In this document: piece after piece, positions 28,283 through 37,362 of the stretch
Numbering within the stretch: the stretch's first letter is position 1
Layout of the letters: each line of letters begins with the position of its first letter
NCBI RefSeq assembly: GCF_017068455.1
Contig: NZ_CP070608.1
Span: forward strand, 1,093,488-1,157,487
Reading direction: 5' to 3'
Length of the DNA: 64,000 nt
From: Fulvivirga lutea
GTDB taxonomy: Bacteria > Bacteroidota > Bacteroidia > Cytophagales > Cyclobacteriaceae
Program-made: the position numbers and the translations under genes
The notes under the pieces: model-generated
Seen by the model: the letters and a program-made list of their open reading frames with translations, nothing else
Told to the model about the DNA's origin: nothing
Databases searched by the model: none

Positions 28283-30174
28283 TAATTAAAATAGCTTAAC
28301 TGAAACCTTACTTCCAGCATTTTTTGTAGCCTGTTTATCGGTTCAAAGGTATTGCGCAAAATTTGCCGCTCTATTTTAGATAATGATTCTATAGAGATAT
28401 ACCGCCCTGAGTTCTTGTTTTGAAAGCCGTTCAACGCCCGAAACCGCATTAGATATTCATAGCTCTCAGCGGCCAATTTATATAGTTCGGCATTATTCTT
28501 ATCGTTTTTCTCGAGCCATTTGTAGCGAACTAAAGTATTACTGCTAATGGATTCACCCGAGTTTAAAGCCAGCACCCTGGCGATATCAACCAAGGGCATC
28601 ATAGCTCTTGCTTTAATGTCGAATCGATCCACATGCTCTCCAGACCTCTCCACAACAAAATTCTTGAAAAAGCTAAGTGGTGGAGGATTTTGCAAACTAT
28701 TTTTCGCCAAGAAATGGATGAAGATATTGCCGCTTTTAATTTCATTTTTCAGATGCTTTCCCAATTCATCTGCCAATTCTTTTGCACCGTACACGTGTCG
28801 GTAATCAAAGAAGATGGTTGAGAGCATCAGGGATTTTTCCTGAGGCTGATGAATCCAGCCTGAAAAGTATTTCTTCCATTGATTGAGGGGCTGACACCAT
28901 TTTTCGTTTCCGCCCATCATTTCGGCAGGGCACATCTCAAAACCGCAAGCTTCTAAGTTGGAATTTATTTTTTGAGCCAACTTTATAAAATAGAGCCGGG
29001 TGGATTCATCCTGATTATCTTCATAAATGAGTGCATTATCCTGGTCAGTTCGGATGAGTTGCTCTTGTCGTCCTTCGCTACCCAAACTTATCCAGGCAAA
29101 TTTTGCCGTTGGCTCCCCAACTTCCTGTAGAGCGCACTCAATGCATTTACTGATGGTGATGTCGTTTATATGGGAGGCTAATGAACTGACCAATTGGATG
29201 GATACATGCTGCTCAAGATAAAAGTTGATTAAAGCATCTGCCTGATTGCGTAATTCAACTAGTTCAGAAAGTTCTGCTGCCTGCTCCATCGTATAGCCCA
29301 ATGTTATGGGGTGATTCTGGCTGGCACCTGTCAAATCGTGATGGCTAAGTATACCAACAGGCAACCCTTTTTTTACCAGACACAAATGATTGATTTTGTG
29401 CTGCAGCATTTTGAGGAGATAGGAGGAGAGCGGTTTGCCTAAGTTCATGGTAATAACATCAGGGGTCATGATCTCCGAAATGGGTTGTGTGACAGCGACT
29501 TTGCCTGTTGCTACCTTCGTTTTAAAGTCTGTTTCAGTAGCAATACCTATGGCTTTTTGTTCGTCATTACAGATAATGATTGAGCCAATTTGCTCCATGG
29601 TCATTAGACCAGCAACATCCTTTATTAAATCGGTTGATTTGCAAGTAATGAGCGCTCTTTTGGGTTCAGCTAGCGGCTTATTCCAATTGAGTAATGATCC
29701 TGATTCTTGAACGGGCACCATTTTTTGAGTGGGCCCCTGTTGAACATCTGATTGCCCTCCTGCCAAGCCTGAAGCAAAGAAAAGAGCAATTTTACTATTA
29801 CTTTCAAGATGCTTTTTAAATTCCTCAATTGGTATTCCATATACCAAAGCCTCTTCCTCACATCGGGCATCAAAAACATAAGGCTTTCCTGATAGCATCG
29901 AGCGCACTCCAAACAAATCACCTTCATCACAGATATCGACAAGTTCTTTAGCACCCGTAGAAGTTTGACGCTCAAGATGCACCAGACCTTCTTTGACTAC
30001 ATAAAGATAGGGAGAGCTTGACTCTCCCTGCTTAAATAAATACTCCCCTTTATTGGCGTATTTTACAATTGCTTTTTCGCATAACATCAACAATTCGGTA
30101 TCTGAAATTTCCTCAAAGGGTGGAAATTTCTTTAGAAAATCCGCAATTCGCGATGCTATGACATTCGCAGCCAT
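28282..30174 (-). CDS. cNMP-binding/CBS/DUF294 nucleotidyltransferase-like protein
   Basis: A 630-residue cytosolic protein. A cyclic-nucleotide-binding domain spans residues about 10-140 (KYANKGEYLFKQGESSSPYL). Two CBS motifs span about 170-290 (ALITCKSTDLIKDVAGLMTM; ISEIMTPDVITMNLGKPLSS). A DUF294 nucleotidyltransferase-like domain has SLGSEGRQEQLIRTDQDNAL near 355-375, with the GS..GR.E and DQD residues. A C-terminal DUF294_C helical domain follows. GlnD-like chemistry is suggested by the fold but unproven. It lies 3 bases after acs and overlaps the exonuclease gene, so it belongs to the acetate operon and may adjust enzyme or transporter activity to nucleotide level (inference). Confidence 0.9.
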   Translation of the reverse strand: MAANVIASRIADFLKKFPPFEEISDTELLMLCEKAIVKYANKGEYLFKQGESSSPYLYVVKEGLVHLERQTSTGAKELVDICDEGDLFGVRSMLSGKPYVFDARCEEEALVYGIPIEEFKKHLESNSKIALFFASGLAGGQSDVQQGPTQKMVPVQESGSLLNWNKPLAEPKRALITCKSTDLIKDVAGLMTMEQIGSIIICNDEQKAIGIATETDFKTKVATGKVAVTQPISEIMTPDVITMNLGKPLSSYLLKMLQHKINHLCLVKKGLPVGILSHHDLTGASQNHPITLGYTMEQAAELSELVELRNQADALINFYLEQHVSIQLVSSLASHINDITISKCIECALQEVGEPTAKFAWISLGSEGRQEQLIRTDQDNALIYEDNQDESTRLYFIKLAQKINSNLEACGFEMCPAEMMGGNEKWCQPLNQWKKYFSGWIHQPQEKSLMLSTIFFDYRHVYGAKELADELGKHLKNEIKSGNIFIHFLAKNSLQNPPPLSFFKNFVVERSGEHVDRFDIKARAMMPLVDIARVLALNSGESISSNTLVRYKWLEKNDKNNAELYKLAAESYEYLMRFRALNGFQNKNSGRYISIESLSKIERQILRNTFEPINRLQKMLEVRFQLSYFN

Positions 30175-30177
30175 GAC

Positions 30178-32073
30178 CTACTTTGCACCATCCTTAATAG
30201 CTTCCACCACTTCCGGATTCAATAGCGTTGATGTGTCACCCAAATTAGCAGTATCCTTAGAGGCTATTTTTCTCAGAATTCTACGCATGATTTTACCAGA
30301 CCTTGTCTTAGGCAATCCGGGTACGATCTGAACTTTATCAGGCTTGGCAATTGGACCGATAATTTTAGTAACCGTATCTCTAATCTCGTTTATCAGGTTG
30401 TCTTCAGTTCTGCCTTCCATATCACAGATCACATACGCATAAATGCCTTGCCCTTTAATATCGTGCGGATAGCCTACAACAGCTGATTCAATTACTTTAG
30501 GATGTTCGTTAATAGCATTTTCTACTTCTGCCGTGCCCATTCTATGGCCCGAGACATTAATCACATCATCTACTCTGCCTAAAATTCTGTAGTAGCCATC
30601 TTCATCACGTTTCACACCGTCACCAGTGAAATACATACCGGGGTAGGTAGAGAAGTAGGTTTGTTTACATCGCTCATGGTCGCCATAAGTGGTTCGCAGC
30701 ATACTCGGCCATGGAAACTTAATACACAGATTTCCTTCCACACTATTGCCTTTCAATTCTTTGCCATCCGCGTCAACAATGATCGGCTGAATGCCGGGTA
30801 ATGGAAGTGTGGCATACGAAGGTTTAGTGGGCGTAATACCTGCAATTGGCGAAACCATAATTCCTCCTGTTTCCGTTTGCCACCAGGTATCTACGATAGG
30901 GCATTTTCCTTTACCAACATGGGCATGATACCAATGCCATGCTTCTTCATTTATTGGTTCACCAACAGAGCCGATAACTTTAAGAGATTTCAATGAATAA
31001 GGTTCAATCGGTTCGGTGCCATAAGCTTGCAAGGCACGAATAGCTGTTGGAGCAGTGTAGAATTGATTGACTTTGTATTTATCTACGATTTGCCAGAAAC
31101 GACCTGCATCTGGGAACGTAGGTACACCTTCAAACATTACTGTGGTCGCACCTGATAGCAATGGTCCGTAAACGATGTATGAGTGACCGGTAATCCAACC
31201 CACATCGGCTGTGCACCAGTAAACATCACCTTTATTATATTGAAATACATTTTCGAATGAATAACTGGTATAAACCATATAACCTGCTGTGGTATGCACC
31301 ACACCCTTAGGTTTTCCGGTTGATCCTGAGGTGTAGAGAATGAACAGCATATCCTCTGCGTCCATTTCTTCTGCTTTGTTCTCTATCGATTGGCCTTCTA
31401 TCGCATCGTGCCACCAGATGTCTCGGCCTTCTTTCATGGTCACGTCTTCACCTGTTCTTTTGAAGACGATTACCTTTTCGATGCTCGAGGACTTTTCAAG
31501 GGCTTCATCCACCACTTCTTTAACAGGAATAGATTTGGCACCTCTAAAATTACCATCTGATGTAAGCACCATTTTCGCAGAACAGTCTTCAATTCTATCG
31601 GCCAATGCACTCGATGAAAAACCTGCAAACACCACTGAATGAATGGCTCCAATTCTAGCGCAAGCTAACATAGCCACAGCGGCTTCAGGAACCATAGGCA
31701 TATAAATAATTACTCTATCACCTTTACCCACGCCCTGCGCTTTCATGGCATTGGCAAATTGATTGGTTTTCTCAAAAAGTTGTCGATAGGTAATTTCCTG
31801 ATTGGGCTCATTTGGGTCGTTAGGTTCCCAAATTATGGCGGTTTTATCTCCCAACGTAAATAAATTTCTTTCGAAGATATTTTCGGTAATATTCAACTTG
31901 GCATTGGTAAACCATTTCACATCAGGACCGTCAAAGTTCCATTCTACCACCTTATCCCATCTTTTTTGCCAATGAAAGGAGTCGGCAATTCTTGACCAGA
32001 ACTCTTCGGGATTGGTTACACTCTTTGCATATTCATGGAAGTACCCGGTAAGGGTTTGTATTTTATTACTCAT
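30178..32073 (-). CDS. acs: Acetyl-CoA synthetase
   Basis: A 631-residue AMP-forming acetate-CoA ligase. Visible motifs are NAKLNITENIFERNL, the A3 loop FILYTSGSTGKPKGVVHTTA, WCTADVGWITGHSYIVYGPL, DTWWQTETGGIM, the hinge RVDDVINVSGHRMGTAEVEN and the C-terminal PKTRSGKIMRRILRKIA, whose Lys is the usual acetylation site. It converts acetate, ATP and CoA to acetyl-CoA, feeding aceBA. It follows the response regulator by 25 bases and is followed by the CBS/DUF294 gene after 3 bases. Enzyme, regulator and sensor thus appear co-transcribed. Confidence 0.97.
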   Translation of the reverse strand: MSNKIQTLTGYFHEYAKSVTNPEEFWSRIADSFHWQKRWDKVVEWNFDGPDVKWFTNAKLNITENIFERNLFTLGDKTAIIWEPNDPNEPNQEITYRQLFEKTNQFANAMKAQGVGKGDRVIIYMPMVPEAAVAMLACARIGAIHSVVFAGFSSSALADRIEDCSAKMVLTSDGNFRGAKSIPVKEVVDEALEKSSSIEKVIVFKRTGEDVTMKEGRDIWWHDAIEGQSIENKAEEMDAEDMLFILYTSGSTGKPKGVVHTTAGYMVYTSYSFENVFQYNKGDVYWCTADVGWITGHSYIVYGPLLSGATTVMFEGVPTFPDAGRFWQIVDKYKVNQFYTAPTAIRALQAYGTEPIEPYSLKSLKVIGSVGEPINEEAWHWYHAHVGKGKCPIVDTWWQTETGGIMVSPIAGITPTKPSYATLPLPGIQPIIVDADGKELKGNSVEGNLCIKFPWPSMLRTTYGDHERCKQTYFSTYPGMYFTGDGVKRDEDGYYRILGRVDDVINVSGHRMGTAEVENAINEHPKVIESAVVGYPHDIKGQGIYAYVICDMEGRTEDNLINEIRDTVTKIIGPIAKPDKVQIVPGLPKTRSGKIMRRILRKIASKDTANLGDTSTLLNPEVVEAIKDGAK

Positions 32074-32098
32074 AATTCATGTGTGTTTTATGGTTATG

Positions 32099-32467
32099 TT
32101 ATTCGATTAATTCTATGGCTAATTCTTTTACTTTATTTACTAAATGTTTAGTGCTAAAGGGCTTGGTAATGTACAGGTCTGCGCCAGCATCATACCCTTT
32201 TTGTATGTCTGCTTCTTTGTCCTTGGCAGATAGAAATATGACCTTCGTACGCCTATTCTTTCGTTTGATGTATTCACATACTTCGTAACCATCAACAAAA
32301 GGCATCATGATATCCAAAATAACAATCTCGGGTTTTTCAGATTCCACTATTGTCATGGCTTCGGATCCATCGCGCGCGATATAAACTTCGTACCCAATTT
32401 TCTTAATTAAGAATTCGAGTGACATTATAATATTCGGTTCATCATCAACAATTAGCACCTTTATCAT
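32099..32467 (-). CDS. Receiver-only response regulator
   Basis: A 122-residue CheY-like receiver with nothing after it. It has the acidic pair in LIVDDEPN (residues 8-9), phospho-acceptor Asp52 in IVILDIMMPFVDGYEV, the switch Ser in VIFLSAKDKE and Lys in LYITKPFSTKHL. Six bases separate it from the transporter-kinase stop, so it is very probably that kinase's partner. The analogous Proteobacterial CrbR and CbrB carry DNA-binding output domains; this one has none, so output must go through protein contacts or another regulator. Confidence 0.93.
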   Translation of the reverse strand: MIKVLIVDDEPNIIMSLEFLIKKIGYEVYIARDGSEAMTIVESEKPEIVILDIMMPFVDGYEVCEYIKRKNRRTKVIFLSAKDKEADIQKGYDAGADLYITKPFSTKHLVNKVKELAIELIE

Positions 32468-32473
32468 ATCCGC

Positions 32474-35182
32474 TTAATTTAATGGTATCAAACATTGAAA
32501 GCGAGCCCCACCGGTTGCGCTATTCTCAACCCAAATTTTACCTCTGTGCAACTCAATTATTTTTTTACTGATCGTTAATCCAAGACCACTACCTTCAGGC
32601 TTTTTGAGTGTCTGATTTTTAGCCTGATAGAAAGCTTCAAAGATTAACTCTCGGCTTTCGGGCGAAACTCCCGGGCCGTTGTCTTCTACTATAAAACTAA
32701 GATTACCATCGCCATTTTGGGCATTGATGATAATTTTTCCATTGATTTCGGGGCAATGCTTGGTGGCATTACTAATTAAATTGATCACCACTTGCATTAA
32801 TCGGTCTTTATTCCCTTTTATCATAGGAAGCTGTTCCTGTATTTGAACGTCCAGATCAATACTCTTTTCTTTAATTACTTGTCTCAATCGGTTTAATGAG
32901 TCGGAAATGATGTCTTCAAATTGGATATCCGACAGTTCAAGATTTAGCTTTCCTGATTCCATTTTTTCCAAATCCAATACCTGAGAAATGAGTCTATCCA
33001 TGCGTTTGGTCTCACTGATAACAGTATCCAGAAATTTGGATCGCTCCTCATCTTCCAAATCCGGGTTGTCATGTATGATTTCTGACATGGCTCGTATAGA
33101 AGTTAATGGTGTGCGCATCTCATGTGTTACTGTAGAGATAAATTCATCTTTTAGCTGGTCCAATTTTTTTAATTCTTCGTTGGCTATTTGTAGTTGCTGA
33201 GTGGCAATTTCTAATTCGTCTGACTTTTCTTTTAATGCCTTATTATCAGATATAAACCTTCTCGATTCCTGAAGAATATCGAAAACTTCATTCATAGAAA
33301 TATTATCTTCTTTAACAACATTGGATATTAGCACTCTGGAAGAAGCAGAGCCCACAACACCGGCAAGTAATTTCTCGGCATAGTTTACCAATCGAAAGTC
33401 TGCACGTAGACTTTCGCTATTGATCTTGTTGTTGATCATGAAATTGCGAAATGCCCTGTTGGTTCGCTCTTCCCCAATGAATTTATTGAGTAAAGATTTT
33501 ATATCCTGTACATAGGCTGTTCCTTTCCAAACAATGGAGCTTTCATAAACTGTTGAGTATTGGAAAATATCTACAAATACTTCGGCCTGATTAATCTCTT
33601 TGCTCGATTGTTTTGATAGTAGGGATACCGCCACATAAGTGAGGAGGTTAATGAAAATGCTCCAGAAAAAACCGTTGGTTATGGGGCTCAGGTTATCTAC
33701 ACCCAAAAAGTTATTAGGACTTAAATAACCAACTCCAAATGGGCCATCAATAATAAACTGCTCAGGAAGAAGTCCCGTACTGACGATTGTTGGCAATACC
33801 AATGTGTAAAACCAAATGGCGAAGCCTGACAAAATTCCTGCAATGGCACCTGTGCGCGTTCCGTTTTTCCAGTACATTCCTAGTAAAACAGCAGGAGCAA
33901 ATTGTGCAACGGCCACAAAGGAAATAAGCCCAATTGAAACAATGGAGAAGCGATCGGAAACGTACTTGAAATAGATATAAGCTAAGAGCAATATGGCAGC
34001 TATCAGGAATTGTCGGCCTCTTAAGAGCACTTGACTTACGTTGTTGTTTTCAGGAGCTGAAAGTTCTGTGTTTTTTACAATGAGTGGTGTTAATATGCTG
34101 TTGCTAAGCATTACACCCAGCGCAGTTGTTGAGACAATAATCATACTGGTTGCTGCTGACAAGCCTCCCAGATAGGTAAGCAAAGCCAAAGGAGTATTGC
34201 TCATTTGAAGCGGTATGGCCAACATATAGGTATCCGCATCTACAGGATTATTTTGAAAAATTAATTTACCTCCAAGCGCTATGGGAATAACAAAAATGTT
34301 AATGAGCAACAAGTAAAGTGGAAAAAGCCACATGGCTTTTTTTAGGTGATTTTCATTCCTGTTTTCTTTTACGGTTACATGAAACTGCCGCGGCAAAAGC
34401 ACAATGGCCAACATGGAAAGAATGTTGAGCCACATCCAGTTGGAATAGCCACTGTCCGAAGGAATGGTTAGCAGCTTCTCGATATCAGGTAGCACTGATG
34501 ACTGCTGAAAAATATCTCCAAAGCCATTAAACAGACCGAAGGTCACATACAAACCAATAAATATAAATGCAGCCAGTTTGAATATCGATTCAAAAGCAAT
34601 GGCAGCAATCAGGCCGTTATTTTTAAGGTTACTATCAACACGATTCGCTCCAAATAAAATGGTGAATATTGCCAATAGAATGGTGATGTAAAAGGCTGTA
34701 TCATTAAAAAAGGCTACTGATGCAGAAGTGTATCCCGGGCTATCTCCGGTTAAAATAAGGAAGCTGTTGGAGATGGCTTTGATCTGTATAGAAATGTATG
34801 GTAATACGCCTACAGCACACACAAAAGCAACCAGCCCGCCAATGAAAATATTTTTTCCATAGCGCGAAGACACAAAATCAGCAATAGTAGTGATGCGCTG
34901 TACTTTACATATTCGAATAATTTTGCGAATGACTATCCACATAAGAGGTGCCATGAGTAGCGGCCCGATGTAGGTGGTCAGAAAATCCAGCCCTTGGTTG
35001 GCCGCTCTACCAACACTGCCATAATAGGTCCAAGCCGTGCAATAAACCGCCATGGACAAAGCATAAATGTAAGGGTTATTCACCCAGCGACTTTCACTGT
35101 TGCGTTCAGCCCAATAGGCGATACCAAAGAGCAAGCCCAAATAAAGAAATGATAGCAATATAACCAGCCACTTAATTTCCAT
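32474..35182 (-). CDS. SLC5/SSS transporter-fused sensor histidine kinase (CbrA/CrbS-like)
   Basis: A 902-residue protein. Residues 1 to about 535 are a sodium:solute symporter-type domain of about 13 helices, beginning IKWLVILLSFLYLGLLFGIA with core VYCTAWTYYGSVGRAANQGL. Residues about 550-640 form a soluble helical region resembling the STAC linker (FIGEERTNRAFRNFM). A coiled coil (SDELEIATQQLQIANEELKK) leads to HisKA with His687 in TVTHEMRTPLTSI. HATPase_c has the N box (about 801-805), EDNGPG (about 833) and GSGLGLTISKK (about 865). The family (CbrA, CrbS) senses carbon source or acetate. It overlaps the upstream 70-residue gene by 11 bases and precedes the receiver gene. Confidence 0.93.
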   Translation of the reverse strand: MEIKWLVILLSFLYLGLLFGIAYWAERNSESRWVNNPYIYALSMAVYCTAWTYYGSVGRAANQGLDFLTTYIGPLLMAPLMWIVIRKIIRICKVQRITTIADFVSSRYGKNIFIGGLVAFVCAVGVLPYISIQIKAISNSFLILTGDSPGYTSASVAFFNDTAFYITILLAIFTILFGANRVDSNLKNNGLIAAIAFESIFKLAAFIFIGLYVTFGLFNGFGDIFQQSSVLPDIEKLLTIPSDSGYSNWMWLNILSMLAIVLLPRQFHVTVKENRNENHLKKAMWLFPLYLLLINIFVIPIALGGKLIFQNNPVDADTYMLAIPLQMSNTPLALLTYLGGLSAATSMIIVSTTALGVMLSNSILTPLIVKNTELSAPENNNVSQVLLRGRQFLIAAILLLAYIYFKYVSDRFSIVSIGLISFVAVAQFAPAVLLGMYWKNGTRTGAIAGILSGFAIWFYTLVLPTIVSTGLLPEQFIIDGPFGVGYLSPNNFLGVDNLSPITNGFFWSIFINLLTYVAVSLLSKQSSKEINQAEVFVDIFQYSTVYESSIVWKGTAYVQDIKSLLNKFIGEERTNRAFRNFMINNKINSESLRADFRLVNYAEKLLAGVVGSASSRVLISNVVKEDNISMNEVFDILQESRRFISDNKALKEKSDELEIATQQLQIANEELKKLDQLKDEFISTVTHEMRTPLTSIRAMSEIIHDNPDLEDEERSKFLDTVISETKRMDRLISQVLDLEKMESGKLNLELSDIQFEDIISDSLNRLRQVIKEKSIDLDVQIQEQLPMIKGNKDRLMQVVINLISNATKHCPEINGKIIINAQNGDGNLSFIVEDNGPGVSPESRELIFEAFYQAKNQTLKKPEGSGLGLTISKKIIELHRGKIWVENSATGGARFQCLIPLN

Positions 35183-35384
35183 GATCTTTATCTTTTAAAA
35201 ACCTGGTGGCGATATACCATAAGATGACAATAACCAGAATCCAGAAAGCTGATAGAAATAAGGTAAGTGGTGGAATAGTCCACGAAAAATTAAGGCGGTT
35301 GAAAATGTGAAGAATAGGAGAGTGAATCACTACAAAAAGTGTGATGAATGTTATGATTAACACCTGATTCACTTTTTTATCCAT
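35172..35384 (-). CDS. CbrX-like tiny membrane protein coupled to the transporter-kinase
   Basis: A 70-residue protein with two hydrophobic helices (QVLIITFITLFVVIHSPIL and LFLSAFWILVIVILWYIATR) joined by an NRLNFSWTIPP turn. Its start shares one base with the previous stop (TAATG) and its end overlaps the kinase by 11 bases, so all three are translationally coupled. Size and position match CbrX, the small membrane protein overlapping cbrA in Pseudomonas, and the small subunits (DUF4212/DUF3311 type) that accompany SSS transporters. Identity to those families is inference from layout and topology. Confidence 0.72.
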   Translation of the reverse strand: MDKKVNQVLIITFITLFVVIHSPILHIFNRLNFSWTIPPLTLFLSAFWILVIVILWYIATRFLKDKDHGN

Positions 35385-35578
35385 TATTCTGAATCGTTAA
35401 AATTTAAGAATTTCAGTTTAACTAAAATTAATAAAACTGACAGTGCAATAACACCAATAAGGATAGAAAAAAGATATGAAACCTGATGAGTGGATTCGTA
35501 ATAGAACCGGAGTAATAATGTTATTGTGCCATAGGCTCCGATAAAATAAATGGAAGCTTTACGTCCTAGTCTGTTCAT
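35384..35578 (-). CDS. Small two-helix membrane protein
   Basis: A 64-residue protein from the ATG at 35578; longer in-frame starts would run into the terminator of the symporter operon. It has two helices (ASIYFIGAYGTITLLLRFYY and YLFSILIGVIALSVLLILVK) and a short basic N-terminus (MNRLGRK). No family recognised. It is the first gene of the sensor-regulator-acs operon and is coupled to the CbrX-like gene by TAATG. A role as an accessory of the sensor is inferred only from position. Confidence 0.6.
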   Translation of the reverse strand: MNRLGRKASIYFIGAYGTITLLLRFYYESTHQVSYLFSILIGVIALSVLLILVKLKFLNFNDSE

Positions 35579-35589
35579 AATAAATAGTT

Positions 35590-35622
35590 TAAAAAGAAAG
35601 GCTAAGAGTATTCTTCTTAGCC
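35590..35622 (-). terminator. Rho-independent terminator after the symporter gene
   Basis: An 8-bp perfect stem GGCTAAGA/TCTTAGCC (35600-35607 with 35615-35622) has a 7-base loop. On the minus strand it is followed by TTTCTTTTT. It lies 21 bases downstream of the SSS symporter stop, so uptake genes and sensor/acs genes are at least partly separate transcripts. Confidence 0.8.
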
Positions 35623-35643
35623 CTTCCATAAGAATTTTGAAAA

Positions 35644-37338
35644 TTAGTGATCCGAAGCGGCTCCTGCTCCTTTAGGGAATCGGATATCTTCTACGATTGC
35701 CTGTACATCAGCAGGTGGTTCAGCAGTTGCTCTTGACACTGCAAAAGAAACTACCAAATTTACAACCATGGCTACTGTGCCGAAACCTTCAGGTGATATT
35801 CCGAACCACCAGTCTTCAGCAGTTCCGCCACCAAAGCCTCCGAGTTTATACTTAATCATGTAGAAAAGCATTAAAAGAATTCCTACAACCATTCCGCTAA
35901 TGGCTCCTTCTTTGTTCATTCGCTTGTCGAAAATACCCAGAATAATGGCTGGGAAGAAAGAAGCAGCGGCCAAACCAAAGGCAAGTGCAACTACGGCAGC
36001 CACAAATCCCGGAGGGTTGATGCCAAAGTAACCGGCAACACACACCGCAACTGCAGCTCCTATACGTGCCCATATCAGTTCCTCTTTTTCAGAGATATTC
36101 GGTTTGATTTGCTTTTTGATCAAATCGTGTGACAAACTGGTAGATATTACAAGTAACAAACCTGCTGCTGTAGAAAGCGCTGCTGCAAGACCACCCGCTG
36201 CTACCAATGCAATTACCCAGTTGGGAAGATTGGCAATTTCAGGGTTGGCAAGCACCATAATATCACGGTCGATAGTAAGTTCATTCTTTTCTGCATCAGC
36301 TACATATTGGATTTTACCATCAGCATTTTTATCGTCAAAGGCAATCAACCCTGTTTTTTCCCAGTTCGAAAACCACTGAGGTACAGAAGCATATTCTTTA
36401 TCTGACACAGTATTGATCAGGTTTGTTCTTGCGAAAGCACCAATAGCAGGTGCTGTTGTATAAAGAATAGCTATGAATACAAGTGCATAACCGGCAGACA
36501 TACGTGCATCACGAACTTTCGGCACAGTGAAGAATCTTACGATTACGTGTGGCAATCCAGCCGTACCCACCATCAAGGCAAAAGTGATAGCAAATACATC
36601 AATCATAGATTTAGAGCCCGAAGTATATTCGGCAAAACCAAGTTCAGTATGTAACTGGTCCAATTTATCTAAAAGATAAACTCCAGAACCATCAGCCATG
36701 GTGCTTCCAAACCCCAATTGAGGAATTACGTTTCCTGTTAATTGTATCGAAATAAAAAAGGCAGGAACCATGTACGCGAATATTAACACGCAATACTGAG
36801 CTACCTGAGTGTAAGTGATACCCTTCATGCCACCCAATACGGCATAGAAGAATACGATAGCCATACCAATGTAAACTCCTGTGTTAACAGGTACTTCAAG
36901 GAATCTGGCGAATACAACACCCACGCCCCGCATTTGGCCGGCCACATAAGTGAACGAGACAATGATGGCACAAACAACGGCCACCGTACGAGCAACATTG
37001 GAGTAGTATCGATCTCCGATAAAATCAGGAACGGTAAACTTTCCAAATTTCCTTAAATACGGAGCAAGCAGTAAAGCCAGAAGTACGTAGCCACCTGTCC
37101 AACCCATGAGGTAAACCGTACCGTCATAGCCCATAAATGAGATCAATCCTGCCATGGAAATGAATGAGGCTGCCGACATCCAGTCTGCGGCTGTAGCCAT
37201 ACCGTTAGCAAGGGGTGAAACACCACCACCTGCCACATAAAAATCTTTCGTTGAACCGGCTCTTGACCATATCGCTATACCGATGTAAAGAGCGAATGTG
37301 ATGCCGACAATTATATAGGTCCAAATTTGAATATCCAT
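35644..37338 (-). CDS. actP: Cation:acetate-type SSS symporter
   Basis: A 564-residue sodium:solute symporter of about 13-14 helices. Visible blocks are FYVAGGGVSPLANGMATAAD with WMSAASFISMAGLISFMGYD, YVAGQMRGVGVVFARFLEVP, VGTAGLPHVIVRFFTVPKVR and AGLLLVISTSLSHDLIKKQI. This pattern matches the ActP/VC_2705 subfamily. A larger insertion (about 330-360, DDKNADGKIQYVADAEKNEL) is typical of the DUF4212-associated type. It follows the DUF4212 gene by 24 bases. The likely substrate is acetate or another short carboxylate, supported by acs, the glyoxylate genes and the sensor nearby. Confidence 0.9.
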   Translation of the reverse strand: MDIQIWTYIIVGITFALYIGIAIWSRAGSTKDFYVAGGGVSPLANGMATAADWMSAASFISMAGLISFMGYDGTVYLMGWTGGYVLLALLLAPYLRKFGKFTVPDFIGDRYYSNVARTVAVVCAIIVSFTYVAGQMRGVGVVFARFLEVPVNTGVYIGMAIVFFYAVLGGMKGITYTQVAQYCVLIFAYMVPAFFISIQLTGNVIPQLGFGSTMADGSGVYLLDKLDQLHTELGFAEYTSGSKSMIDVFAITFALMVGTAGLPHVIVRFFTVPKVRDARMSAGYALVFIAILYTTAPAIGAFARTNLINTVSDKEYASVPQWFSNWEKTGLIAFDDKNADGKIQYVADAEKNELTIDRDIMVLANPEIANLPNWVIALVAAGGLAAALSTAAGLLLVISTSLSHDLIKKQIKPNISEKEELIWARIGAAVAVCVAGYFGINPPGFVAAVVALAFGLAAASFFPAIILGIFDKRMNKEGAISGMVVGILLMLFYMIKYKLGGFGGGTAEDWWFGISPEGFGTVAMVVNLVVSFAVSRATAEPPADVQAIVEDIRFPKGAGAASDH

Positions 37339-37362
37339 TGTTAAATATTTTTAGGTTGATTA

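Noticed and set aside
32474..35182. Plain sodium symporter
   Set aside because: The C-terminal third has clear HisKA and HATPase motifs with His687, so it is a transporter-kinase sensor.
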